Below the pieces are notes generated by a model. It saw only the letters and a program-made list of their open reading frames with translations. It made no database searches and was not told where the DNA came from. DNA of 52,528 nucleotides from JAGVPT01 sp035505655. Lineage in GTDB: Bacteria; Bacteroidota; Ignavibacteria; UBA10030; UBA8401. Shown here one piece after another: positions 25,317-33,958 of this stretch. Where the stretch lies: positions 1-52,528 of the forward strand of contig DATJQP010000129.1 of assembly GCA_035505655.1 (NCBI GenBank). The letters are read 5' to 3'. How positions within the stretch are numbered: position 1 is the first letter of the stretch; each line of letters opens with the position of its first letter. The translations under genes and the position numbers were made by a program.

Positions 25317-28007
25317 TCAAAGCTTTCGCTTGGTCTCCACAACTTTGTATGCTTCAATAACGTCGCCAACCTTCACGTCGTTGAAATTTTCCAGGCCGAT
25401 GCCGCACTCAAATCCCTGCTCGACCTCACGAACATCGTCCTTAAACCGCTTGAGCGATGCAAGCCCGCCGTCAAAGACGGAGATCCCGTCACGCAACAGA
25501 CGAACCTTGTTATTCCGCGTCACCTTGCCGTCGGTGACATAGCATCCCGCGATGATGCCGATCTTGGGAACCTTGAACGTCTCGCGGACCTCAACCGTCG
25601 CGGTGACTTCCTCGGAGAGCGTCGGAGCGAGGAGACCCTCAAGGGCGTTGCGGACTTCGTTGATGGCGTCGTAGATGATGCTATGAAGTCTGATGTCGAC
25701 CTTTTCATGCTCGGCGAGTCTTCGCGCATTGAGGTTCGGACGGACATGAAAGCCTACGATGATCGCCTTCGAAGCCGCCGCCAGCAGCACATCCGTCTCG
25801 GAGATGGCGCCGACCCCCTTGTGGATGACCCTGATCTTCACCTCGGCCGTCGAGAGCTTCAGCAGAGAATCCGCAAGAGCCTCGACCGATCCATCTACAT
25901 CTCCTTTGACGACGATTGACAGCTCGCGGACCTTCTGTCCTGCCTGGATCTGCTCCGAGATTTCGTCCAGCGTGACAAAGTGAATCTGGCGGAAGTCCTG
26001 CTCCCGTTTCAATTGCTGACGTTTCAAGCTGACGTCGCGGGCGATGCGGTCGGACTCGACGGCGATGAACTGATCTCCCGCCTGGGGGATCCCGTCGAAT
26101 CCGAGAAGCTGAACCGGGCTCGACGGTCCGGCCACTTCAGTCCTTCTTCCCCGCTCATCAAACATCGCCTTCACTTTTCCGCTGTAGATTCCGCCGACGA
26201 ATGGGTCACCCACCCGGAGCGATCCCTTTTGGACGAGAACGGTCGCGAGAATGCCCTTTCCTTTGTCGATCTGGGCTTCTACAACAGCCCCCCTGGCTGT
26301 CCTGTGGGGGTTGGCTTTGAGATCGAGGACCTCGGCCTCCAGAAGGATCTTCTCGAGGAGGAGTTCAACATTGAGCCCCTTTTTCGCGGAGACCTCGACG
26401 CACTGAAATTTGCCACCCCATTCCTCGACGAGGATTCCCTTGTCGGCAAGCTGTTGACGTATTCTGTCCGGATTTGCCTCGGGCTTGTCGATCTTGTTGA
26501 TCGCGATAATAATCGGCACGTTCGCCGCGCGGGCGTGACTGATGGCCTCGAGCGTCTGCGGCATGACGCTATCCTCGGCAGCAACGACGAGGACCACGAT
26601 GTCCGTAAGTTGTGCTCCCCTTGCACGCATGGCGGTGAACGCCTCGTGCCCCGGTGTGTCGAGAAAGGTGATCTTTTTGCCTGAATCGAGCGACACTTCG
26701 TAGGCGCCTATATGCTGTGTGATCCCTCCCGCTTCACCGGCTACGACGTTGGTCCGACGGATATAGTCGAGAAGCGAAGTTTTGCCGTGATCGACGTGCC
26801 CCATGATGGTTACCACGGGTGCACGGTGCAGAAGCGTTTCCGGGGGATCCGGCTTGTCCTCCAGGACGTCGACCGTGAATTCCTCATGGAACTCCACCTG
26901 GAGGCCGAACTCGTCGGCAACGACGGCGATGTTGTCCTTGTCCAGCCTCTGATTGATGGATACCATTAACCCCAGGCTGATACATTTCGCGATGACATCC
27001 GCCACCGGAACATTCATCAACGCCGCGAGCTCTCCCACGGTAAGATATTCTGTTACACGAAGTTTTCCCTCTTCACCTCGGGCCTCTTCGAGCATTCGGG
27101 CCTGTTCCTCTTCCCGCTCCCGCTTTCTCTTCTTCCGGTTGACGGCCCGAAGGCTGACAACCGATTCGTCCATCTCGGCAAGGGTTCGCTTGATCGCTTC
27201 GTTCACCTGCGTGTCATCGACCTCGTGGACCCGGAGCCTTTTCTTCTTCTTTTTCTTCTTTGAGGCATCTTCGATCTCGGGCTCGGTGGTCTCCTTCGGT
27301 TTCTCGTCTTTGACCTTTTTCTTCTTCTTTTTCCTTTTTCGTTGCTCCTCGGTTTCGGCCGCAGCAGAGCCCGGTCGTGCGGCCTTCGTTGCGGTGCCGC
27401 CGACGGGGGTGAGATCCATTTTTCCTTTGATAGTGAGCCCCCGGCGTCTCGCACTCAACTGATCGAGAGGCGATGCATAGGGCTTTTCCGCCTTCTTCGC
27501 TGCGGGCGCGACGGCTTCCTTGGTCTTTCCCTTCGGTTCCGGAGTGACGACGACCGCAGGTTCGGGAATGGAAACAGGGGCCGGCAGCTTTATCTCCTCC
27601 TCAGGGGCAGTAGTCGCCGCGGCCTCCTCGACAGCGGCCGGGGTTGGTACCTCGACCGTCTCTGGAGCAGCGATCTCCTCTGCTTTGGATGCCGGAGTAC
27701 CGGCTGCGGGGGGTGCAGGAACGGCCTCCTCGAGCTTCTTCTTCGCGGCCTCTTCCTCTTTCTTCTCTGCGGTCTTTCGCTTTGTCTCTTTGATCTCCGC
27801 GATTTTGCGCTGATGGCGATCCGCAACGTCTTTGTCTTTCTTGAAATGCGACATGATATCTCTCATCATGTCGGACTCGACAACGGACATCGGACCTTTG
27901 ATCGAGTATCCCTTTTTTGTAAGGAACTCGATAATGGTACCGCTCGCGAGGTTGAGCTCGGTGGCCAGCTTGAAAATCTTGATCTTCTTTTCTGTGGTCT
28001 CGGTCAT
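25317..28007 (-). CDS. infB: Translation initiation factor IF-2
   Basis: IF-2 brings initiator tRNA to the 30S subunit and promotes subunit joining. The 896 residues comprise an IF2 N-terminal domain (1-55), a long low-complexity linker rich in Ala, Pro, Glu and Lys (60-280) with two poly-Lys blocks, a second IF2 N domain (about 318-370), the G domain with GHVDHGKT (near 401), DTPGHEAF and NKIDKP, and domains 2-4 at the C terminus. A GAGGAT ribosome-binding site precedes the ATG. The linker is the variable part of the family. Confidence 0.98.
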   Translation of the reverse strand: MTETTEKKIKIFKLATELNLASGTIIEFLTKKGYSIKGPMSVVESDMMRDIMSHFKKDKDVADRHQRKIAEIKETKRKTAEKKEEEAAKKKLEEAVPAPPAAGTPASKAEEIAAPETVEVPTPAAVEEAAATTAPEEEIKLPAPVSIPEPAVVVTPEPKGKTKEAVAPAAKKAEKPYASPLDQLSARRRGLTIKGKMDLTPVGGTATKAARPGSAAAETEEQRKRKKKKKKVKDEKPKETTEPEIEDASKKKKKKKRLRVHEVDDTQVNEAIKRTLAEMDESVVSLRAVNRKKRKREREEEQARMLEEARGEEGKLRVTEYLTVGELAALMNVPVADVIAKCISLGLMVSINQRLDKDNIAVVADEFGLQVEFHEEFTVDVLEDKPDPPETLLHRAPVVTIMGHVDHGKTSLLDYIRRTNVVAGEAGGITQHIGAYEVSLDSGKKITFLDTPGHEAFTAMRARGAQLTDIVVLVVAAEDSVMPQTLEAISHARAANVPIIIAINKIDKPEANPDRIRQQLADKGILVEEWGGKFQCVEVSAKKGLNVELLLEKILLEAEVLDLKANPHRTARGAVVEAQIDKGKGILATVLVQKGSLRVGDPFVGGIYSGKVKAMFDERGRRTEVAGPSSPVQLLGFDGIPQAGDQFIAVESDRIARDVSLKRQQLKREQDFRQIHFVTLDEISEQIQAGQKVRELSIVVKGDVDGSVEALADSLLKLSTAEVKIRVIHKGVGAISETDVLLAAASKAIIVGFHVRPNLNARRLAEHEKVDIRLHSIIYDAINEVRNALEGLLAPTLSEEVTATVEVRETFKVPKIGIIAGCYVTDGKVTRNNKVRLLRDGISVFDGGLASLKRFKDDVREVEQGFECGIGLENFNDVKVGDVIEAYKVVETKRKL

Positions 28008-28069
28008 TCAGTATCCTCAGGAAAAAACAGGGAAAGATTCGGGCAACACGCTCCGAATGCGATCAGCCG

Positions 28070-29446
28070 TCAGGTTGTCTCCGCCTCTTCCTCCTTTTTG
28101 GGTTCGGATTTCTCCGCCGATACCGTTTCGGAACTCTCTCCGGTTGCAGGTTCAGCCGGCGCCTCCGGCTCAACTGCTTCCTCTTCTTCCTCTTCTTCGC
28201 CGTTCTCCTCATCGTCGACTTCGGCTTCCTCAAATTCCTTTTTGATGAGGGCGACGATCTCGTTCAGCTTCTCTTCGTCGATACCCAGCTCTTCGACAAG
28301 ATCAGGAAGCTTCGCCTTGATAACCTGCTGGGCCGTGTCGTACCCGTTTTCGATAAACTTGTCGTACACTTCAGTTCCGATTTCGTCGCGGAATTCTATG
28401 AGCTCGATGTCGTACTCGGCTCCCTCCTTGACAAGCTGCAGGTCGAATCCGGAGAGCTTTCCGGCGAGCCGGATGTTCTGTCCTCCCTTGCCGATCGCGA
28501 GGGAGACCTGATCCTCGGCGACAAGGATCGTCGCTTTCTTCGCCTCGAGGTCAAGATCGACCTTTTTGAGCTTCGCGGGGGCGAGGGCTCGGGTAATCAT
28601 GACGAGCGGTTCGTCGCTGAAGTTGATGACGTCGATATTTTCGTTGTTGAGCTCCCGGACGATGGCATGGATCCGTACACCCTTCATGCCGACGCATGCG
28701 CCTACCGCGTCGATCCGGTCATCGTGTGATTCCACGGCCACCTTGGCCCGATCGCCGGGCTCTCTCGCAATACCTTTGATCTCGATGATGCCGTCGTAGA
28801 TCTCGGGGATCTCGATTTCAAAAAGGCGGGAGAGGAACTTGGGATCCGCCCTTGAAACGATGACCGTCGGGTTGCCGGAGTTCTTGCGCACCTCCTTGAT
28901 CAGCGCCCGGATCGTGTCTCCCTTCTTGTACCGCTCCTTCAGGATCTGCTCACTCTTTGGTAGAACGACCTCATTCTTATTGTGCATGATGAGGATCTCA
29001 TTCTTCCTGATCTGATAGACTTCTCCGACGAGGATCTCGCCGATCGTGCTGCTGTACTCGTTGTAGATCAGCTCCTTCTCAATTTCCTTGATCCGTTGAT
29101 TGAGGTTCTGCTTCGCCGCAATGATGAGCCTTCGGCCAAAGTCGGCCAGGTTCACGATCTCCACGTAGTCTTCGCCCACGGCCAGATCCTCGCCCGATTT
29201 CTTCCTGGCGGTTTCCGGGTCGATTTGGGTCACCGGATCGACAACCGTCTCGACGATTTCCTTTTCGAGGTAGATTTCAATGTCCCCCTTCTCCATATTG
29301 ACAACGACGTCGAACTTCGCTTCGAGGCCGTACTTCTTCCGGACCATCATCCCGAAGATGTCCTCTACGATGCCGATAAGAATATCCTTGTCAATGGATT
29401 TTTCGCGAACCAGTGATGAAAATGATTCGACTATCTCATAATTCAT
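28070..29446 (-). CDS. nusA: Transcription termination/antitermination factor NusA
   Basis: NusA binds RNA polymerase and modulates pausing, termination and antitermination. From the ATG at 29446, preceded by a perfect GGAGGA, the product is 458 residues starting MNYEIVESFSSL as in the family; an upstream TTG at 29458 is less likely. Domains: N-terminal RNAP-binding (1-130), S1 (about 135-200), KH1 and KH2 (about 230-345), one helix-hairpin-helix-like segment (about 350-405). A very acidic, Glu-rich tail of about 50 residues ends the protein, perhaps replacing the acidic repeats of E. coli NusA. Confidence 0.97.
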   Translation of the reverse strand: MNYEIVESFSSLVREKSIDKDILIGIVEDIFGMMVRKKYGLEAKFDVVVNMEKGDIEIYLEKEIVETVVDPVTQIDPETARKKSGEDLAVGEDYVEIVNLADFGRRLIIAAKQNLNQRIKEIEKELIYNEYSSTIGEILVGEVYQIRKNEILIMHNKNEVVLPKSEQILKERYKKGDTIRALIKEVRKNSGNPTVIVSRADPKFLSRLFEIEIPEIYDGIIEIKGIAREPGDRAKVAVESHDDRIDAVGACVGMKGVRIHAIVRELNNENIDVINFSDEPLVMITRALAPAKLKKVDLDLEAKKATILVAEDQVSLAIGKGGQNIRLAGKLSGFDLQLVKEGAEYDIELIEFRDEIGTEVYDKFIENGYDTAQQVIKAKLPDLVEELGIDEEKLNEIVALIKKEFEEAEVDDEENGEEEEEEEAVEPEAPAEPATGESSETVSAEKSEPKKEEEAETT

Positions 29447-29491
29447 TGAATCCTCCAAAAGTAAAAAAAGAACGTCGATCCGGACCTTTCA

Positions 29492-29953
29492 CTATTTGAA
29501 CTGCGGAAGCACATGGGCTTCCCGAATCTCTTCGAAGTCAATGCTGCGGACATTCCCGTCTTTAGTCTGCAGCGACAGCGATGCGGCTGAGACCTCCTTA
29601 AGGACACCATCGATCTCCGCCGCGCCCCCTTCAGCCTGGCTCACCACCCGGAGATGGCGACCAATATTTCTTGAAAACTGTCTCGGCAGCTTTAGCGGCC
29701 GATCGAGCCCCGGAGAGGACACCTCAATCCGGTAGCGACCGGGAATGAGATTCAGCCTGTCGAGGTCCGCAGAAAGTCGCCGGCTCACCGAAGCGCATTC
29801 ATCGGCAGTGACGCCGCGATCGGTGTCGATGAAGACCTCGACAACCGAGCTCCCTCTTTCGCCACGCACGGCGACATCCACCAAAAATCCCTGAATTTCC
29901 GGGAGGGCGGCTTCGACGAGTTCCGAAAGTGCCGATATTTGGGCTGATTTCAT
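29492..29953 (-). CDS. rimP: Ribosome maturation factor RimP
   Basis: RimP helps mature the 30S subunit. Family motifs are GFLVDVAVRGERGSSVVEVFID, then ADECASVSRRLSADLD and YRIEVSSPGLDRPLK (the SPGLDRPL motif is diagnostic). I chose the ATG at 29953 (about 153 residues). An ATG at 29968 and TTGs at 29971-29974 are possible, but they touch the terminator-like hairpin at 29969-30005. No clear Shine-Dalgarno sequence precedes any of them. It is the first gene of the nusA-infB operon. Confidence 0.93.
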   Translation of the reverse strand: MKSAQISALSELVEAALPEIQGFLVDVAVRGERGSSVVEVFIDTDRGVTADECASVSRRLSADLDRLNLIPGRYRIEVSSPGLDRPLKLPRQFSRNIGRHLRVVSQAEGGAAEIDGVLKEVSAASLSLQTKDGNVRSIDFEEIREAHVLPQFK

Positions 29954-29968
29954 TGCTTCAGACGCCAT

Positions 29969-30005
29969 CAACAAAAAGTCCCGCTTGAGGCGGGACTTTT
30001 TGTTG
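29969..30005 (-). terminator. Perfect 16-bp terminator hairpin abutting the rimP start
   Basis: A stem of 16 perfect base pairs (core AGTCCCGC / GCGGGACT, flanked by A5/T5) has a 5-base loop and a T-rich right arm in both directions. It ends the transcript of the large surface-protein gene upstream. Because it directly touches the rimP start region, it may also act as an attenuator of the rimP-nusA-infB operon. Confidence 0.85.
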
Positions 30006-30015
30006 CAGTGTCAAT

Positions 30016-30044
30016 AATATGCAAAATCCATCGATGAGATGCAA
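30016..30044 (-). promoter_or_regulatory. Possible promoter upstream of the rimP leader hairpin
   Basis: On the minus strand TTGCAT (30039-30044) and CATATT (30016-30021) are 17 bases apart; an alternative -10 TATTAT lies at 30014-30019. A transcript from here would run straight into the hairpin at 29969-30005 before rimP. Weak match. Confidence 0.3.
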
Positions 30045-30089
30045 GGGAAAAAATGAGGGGCCTCCGACCTGAACGCTTGAGCGGTCACC

Positions 30090-33000
30090 CTAGAAAAATG
30101 CCCTGACTTCCGCCTTTGCCGTGTGGACGACGCCGCGCCCCGGCTCGGAGCGCCCGGTGTACTGGAGGGATGACTGAAGGTTTGAGCTGATCTTATAGTC
30201 GAAGGTGGTCCCCCAGAGGTACGTCTTCCCTTCGGCTCTGCCGCCCGTCAATGCAAACGGCACAACCATCGATGGGATGTTATTTTCAAGCAATATCTCC
30301 TCTCGCGAGAATTCAAACCGAACCTGCCCGGCCCCGCGAAACGACAATACTGTCCGAAGGGATTGTGCATTGAAGGATGCTCCGAGCGGGCCGGGAACAT
30401 ATGTGTCGGCGGAATGTGAAACCTCAATCTTGAATCCCACCTCGACGTTCTGCTCCGGCCTGTAGGAATAGTCCGAAGTTACGTCGTCCGTGCTGATGGT
30501 TCTGGTGTCGCCGCTCGCCTCCGGAGCTGCCAGATTATCCTGCTTGTTCGCATAGTTGATCTCATTCGAGAGCTCCGGCTCGAACTGCAGCCTCGCCCGG
30601 ATGGACCTCTCACGGTCGTAGCTTTGCTCCGCTCCCGTGCTGTAAATGCCGTCCCCCGTCTTTTGCATATACCGGAATCGAAACGAATAGTCCTGCCGAT
30701 TTTCGAAGAGGAAGAGATCCTGCTGGTAGAGTTGGCTTCCAAGGATTGTCGTCGCCGGATTCAGAAAGTGACTGAGATCGAGGAGATAGATCTGCCTCGT
30801 GATCGGGTCCGAACTTTTCTCTTCAATCCGCACATAACTCTCCGTTGAGAGGACCGAGAGAGCTTTTTCTCCCCACCAGGAAGGTGAGGTGATGAACTTT
30901 GCCGGGGAGATCTTCAGCCGGGTAGATGTCTTCACATCGATGACGGGATAAAGTTGATCCGTGGGAACGGTGATGACGACGTAATCCCCGTCGAAACGGG
31001 CCAACTGGAAATCGCGGTCATCGGTCACGTCAACCTTCCCGTTCCCGTTGCCGTCTACCCATACATACTGTCCTTCTCCTTTTTGAACCTGGTAGTAAAC
31101 TCTTTGGAGCTGGGCGGAGCGTTCGGTTGAGGCCTCGTAGTAGACGTCCGCGTCGATGCCCCGCTGGAGCGGCGTGTAGCGCGTCTCCGTGCGCACAAGG
31201 ATCGTTTGTGCATCACCGTTTGTGAGGCGGAATTGATCCTCGAAGCGCTTCTGCCGGAGAACGACGTCGACCGATGAGCTGACGTTGCGCGTTTCCGGGA
31301 GCGACCAGCCGTAGGTCTGTGTCACCGAGCGCGCCTGCGGAGCGAGTCGGCCCGTCGTCGGAGCGTTGTCGCCGCGGAGTTCAAGCTGGGCGGAAAGATT
31401 CATCCCATAGACATTCTTCAGGACGGCCTTTGGTGAGAGTGTGGTGAACGAAAAGCTGGCGGGGTCGAGCGAATCCGAAACGCCTGTCGATATCGCCCGG
31501 AACTCCCGTTCGAAACCGAAACTCGGTATGAAGTGGCCGAGAGCGTATTCGATGCCGCCGTTCTGCCTCGTCCAATCGTCGGTGCCGGCAACGGCGCTCT
31601 GAGAACTTTTGATATCCTCGATCGTGTAATCGATTTTCGGCAGGGAATCGCCGGCCACATGGACGAATCCCTCCTTCCTGTTCGCACTGAACTCGGAGCC
31701 CCTTTCATTCGTCCCCAGGGATCCACCTATCGAAACGGAACGGGTCGGATTGTACGTTACGCCGGCTTCGCGTATCTCCTCCGACGAGGGTTGAAGATTG
31801 ACGGTGCTGTCGATGCTCCACTTTCTCCCGAATTCCACATCGTCAATCCGATCAATTGGGGAGAAATTCTGATCGACGTACCGATCCGACAACGACAACT
31901 GGAACGATCCGATTGAGTTCCGCCCCACTTTGACATCCTTGGGGGAGTATGTTGCAGAAAATTTCGTTGCGGCCCCGGAGACGGCGTCTCCCGTTGCGAA
32001 CCTGTTGGGATCAAGGCTGCTTCCGGCAAGTTCACCGGAGAGTGTCAGGTCTTTCAGGGGCTGGACGCTTCCCTTCACGTCAGCCACCTGTTGCAGCTGC
32101 GGCTCCGGGATGACGACGATTGGAAGGTAGTCCCCTGCGTGAGGTCCGACGTACTGATACTGACCGAGCAGCTCATGAGCGTAGTCCCCTGAGCCGGCGC
32201 CGACATAGGTGAAGGCAAGATTGAAACGAGCGTCAGGAGTCCCCGGAGCATATCGATAGAATCGAACCTGTGCTCCCTGGATCAAAGTGTCAACGGAGGC
32301 ATATTGGCCAAGCCCGCTCCCAAGAGAATCGACTCCCACCGAATCGATTCCCGTCCTTGTTGCCGGCTTCGCGCCGCTTTGCGCCAGGAGCTTCTTGTCG
32401 TCGTCGCTGAGACTGATGTCGATGGGAGAATTGGGATCGTCCCCCTCTTGAGCGTACGAGACGGAGAACCTGACGCGATCGGAGAGGGTTTTGGAGTCGG
32501 CTTCGGCGGCAAAGAAGTTCCTGGTATACGCCTGGTCAGTGTATTCAAAGTCGACGACAATACGTGAGTTCCCCGTGATTAACCTCTTTGATGAGAAGGT
32601 GATCTGGCTGCTTGAATAATCGATAGAATAGTCATTCGTCTCTCCCCTCGTCATGAGGTTTCCGTCAACGTACACCCTTTCGGTTCCCGCGATGACAATG
32701 ATATTGCTCTCGTTATTCTTTCCATATAGGCGGTACGGTCCCTGGACTCCTTCAATGCCGGGGAATTGATTTGTGTTGAACTTCCCCCGTGATGTAGCGC
32801 CGACGACGGTCACCGTTGTCGACAATCCCCCCTCGTCCAGCGATGCCAGGCCCTCTGCTCCCTGGAGCTTACGACTCAACCGGTTGAACTCGCCGTCGCC
32901 GAGGTCAAGGTAAAAATCTCCGAGGGTGGCCTGGTACCGTGCACTCTTAACCTGAACATAGACGTTGTCGAGTTCCTGAAGAGTCTGGGTGTTCCCCTCA

Positions 33001-33617
33001 GGCTGAATCGGAGTGTTTTCGTCTGTCAGGGCGGCAAGGATTTCAACATCGGACGAGAGCTTCCCCGCAAACTGCAGGCGAAACCCCGAGTTCACGGTCA
33101 GATCCTGGTTCGTCCCGACTGTGAACCCCCGAAAAATGCTGCCGCTCTTCTGGAGGTCGGGGCCGAACAGATTGCTCAGCGCTGAAGATGCGGACGTCGT
33201 CGAAACTACCGTCCCTCGTCTCCTGCCCGTCGAATCCGATCTGAGGACATATTCTTTATGTCTATAATAGGATTCAAATGTAAAGGGCAAGTAATTGTAG
33301 TACACGAATATAATTCTCTTCTTGAGATGGTCTTCGAGGGTGTCTTTGCGATGCAATTGAACGAATCCGGAATCATACTGGATGGTATAGTCTCCGTTTC
33401 GAAAGAGCATGACTGTGTCCAGGTAAATGACTTCAGATGCCGGTATGATGAGCGCGTGAGACAGACGAAAGGAAGTATCTGGATGTGCGGTGGTAAAGCG
33501 GTCGACGGCCGGAGCATCATAGTAAAGCGTTTGAGCCATCCCTGCTCCTCCGACGAAAAGCAGTGCAAGGACGACCTTAAGAACGTGGAGGCCGCGTATT
33601 TCCGGGTATTGGTTCAA
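30090..33617 (-). CDS. Large exported surface/outer-membrane beta-rich protein
   Basis: I do not recognise a named family. The 1175-residue protein has a signal peptide (VLKVVLALLFVGGAGMAQ, cut near residue 29). It is beta-rich, with many alternating hydrophobic/polar stretches and an aromatic C-terminal end (RAFF), as in outer-membrane barrels. Near residues 850-868 the run WVDGNGNGKVDVTDD is an EF-hand-like calcium loop. Similar calcium-loop proteins of this size are common on the surface of Bacteroidota and Ignavibacteria. The start appears to be TTG at 33617. It is a single-gene unit: tRNA-Leu and its terminator upstream, a strong terminator downstream. Confidence 0.75.
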   Translation of the reverse strand: MNQYPEIRGLHVLKVVLALLFVGGAGMAQTLYYDAPAVDRFTTAHPDTSFRLSHALIIPASEVIYLDTVMLFRNGDYTIQYDSGFVQLHRKDTLEDHLKKRIIFVYYNYLPFTFESYYRHKEYVLRSDSTGRRRGTVVSTTSASSALSNLFGPDLQKSGSIFRGFTVGTNQDLTVNSGFRLQFAGKLSSDVEILAALTDENTPIQPEGNTQTLQELDNVYVQVKSARYQATLGDFYLDLGDGEFNRLSRKLQGAEGLASLDEGGLSTTVTVVGATSRGKFNTNQFPGIEGVQGPYRLYGKNNESNIIVIAGTERVYVDGNLMTRGETNDYSIDYSSSQITFSSKRLITGNSRIVVDFEYTDQAYTRNFFAAEADSKTLSDRVRFSVSYAQEGDDPNSPIDISLSDDDKKLLAQSGAKPATRTGIDSVGVDSLGSGLGQYASVDTLIQGAQVRFYRYAPGTPDARFNLAFTYVGAGSGDYAHELLGQYQYVGPHAGDYLPIVVIPEPQLQQVADVKGSVQPLKDLTLSGELAGSSLDPNRFATGDAVSGAATKFSATYSPKDVKVGRNSIGSFQLSLSDRYVDQNFSPIDRIDDVEFGRKWSIDSTVNLQPSSEEIREAGVTYNPTRSVSIGGSLGTNERGSEFSANRKEGFVHVAGDSLPKIDYTIEDIKSSQSAVAGTDDWTRQNGGIEYALGHFIPSFGFEREFRAISTGVSDSLDPASFSFTTLSPKAVLKNVYGMNLSAQLELRGDNAPTTGRLAPQARSVTQTYGWSLPETRNVSSSVDVVLRQKRFEDQFRLTNGDAQTILVRTETRYTPLQRGIDADVYYEASTERSAQLQRVYYQVQKGEGQYVWVDGNGNGKVDVTDDRDFQLARFDGDYVVITVPTDQLYPVIDVKTSTRLKISPAKFITSPSWWGEKALSVLSTESYVRIEEKSSDPITRQIYLLDLSHFLNPATTILGSQLYQQDLFLFENRQDYSFRFRYMQKTGDGIYSTGAEQSYDRERSIRARLQFEPELSNEINYANKQDNLAAPEASGDTRTISTDDVTSDYSYRPEQNVEVGFKIEVSHSADTYVPGPLGASFNAQSLRTVLSFRGAGQVRFEFSREEILLENNIPSMVVPFALTGGRAEGKTYLWGTTFDYKISSNLQSSLQYTGRSEPGRGVVHTAKAEVRAFF

Positions 33618-33647
33618 TGGGGCCGGCGAAAGAGTTCAGCGACTCAG

Positions 33648-33675
33648 ATCGTAGAATTTGGCGCGGGACCTCCAA
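33648..33675 (-). promoter_or_regulatory. Possible promoter of the large surface-protein gene
   Basis: On the minus strand TTGGAG (33670-33675) and TACGAT (33648-33653) are 16 bases apart, in the 76-base gap after the tRNA-Leu terminator. It would give a leader of about 25 bases. Matched by eye. Confidence 0.35.
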
Positions 33676-33693
33676 GCTGGGTAGGTGTGTGTG

Positions 33694-33729
33694 AAAAAAA
33701 AAGTCATCCAGCAGCGGCTCGATGACTTT
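33694..33729 (-). terminator. Intrinsic terminator of tRNA-Leu
   Basis: On the minus strand an 8-bp stem (AAGTCATC / GATGACTT) around a GC-rich loop is followed by a run of eight or more T. It begins 3 bases after the 3' end of the tRNA. Confidence 0.85.
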
Positions 33730-33731
33730 CG

Positions 33732-33817
33732 TACCAAAGGAGGGACTCGAACCCTCACCTGGGGTAAGCCAGACTGGATTTTGAGTCCAGCGCGTCTACC
33801 AATTCCGCCACTTTGGC
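33732..33817 (-). tRNA. tRNA-Leu (CAA)
   Basis: Reading the minus strand, GCCAAAG pairs with CTTTGGT in the acceptor stem, with discriminator A at 33732 and no encoded CCA. The D arm contains GGTAGAC. The anticodon stem CTGGA/TCCAG holds the loop CTCAAAA, anticodon CAA (codon UUG). A long variable arm marks a class II tRNA, and the T arm has GGTTCGAGTCC. The length is 86 nt. Confidence 0.97.
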
Positions 33818-33829
33818 AATAACAGAGAG

Positions 33830-33858
33830 AATATACGAAACTCCCACTCTCGTCGCAA
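33830..33858 (-). promoter_or_regulatory. Sigma70-type promoter of tRNA-Leu
   Basis: On the minus strand TTGCGA (33853-33858) and TATATT (33830-33835) are 17 bases apart. The -10 box ends 12 bases before the mature tRNA 5' end, leaving a short leader for RNase P. Confidence 0.6.
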
Positions 33859-33958
33859 GGCAATCATTTCAGAGCCGTAAGAATTGATGTCGCATCTCGA
33901 GAACAGAGGAATGCAATCTGATCATCTTCGCTTCAGCACGGTTCCAGGTCACGGTTGC

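Noticed and set aside
27342..28511. A 389-codon open frame on the plus strand opposite infB and nusA
   Set aside because: It is Leu/Arg/Ser-rich with no domain, and lies across two certain genes and the gap between them. It is a shadow of the GC-rich Lys/Glu/Ala codons on the other strand.
33636..33863. A 75-codon minus frame over tRNA-Leu containing GGIGRRAGLK
   Set aside because: This is the well-known false protein produced by translating a tRNA gene.
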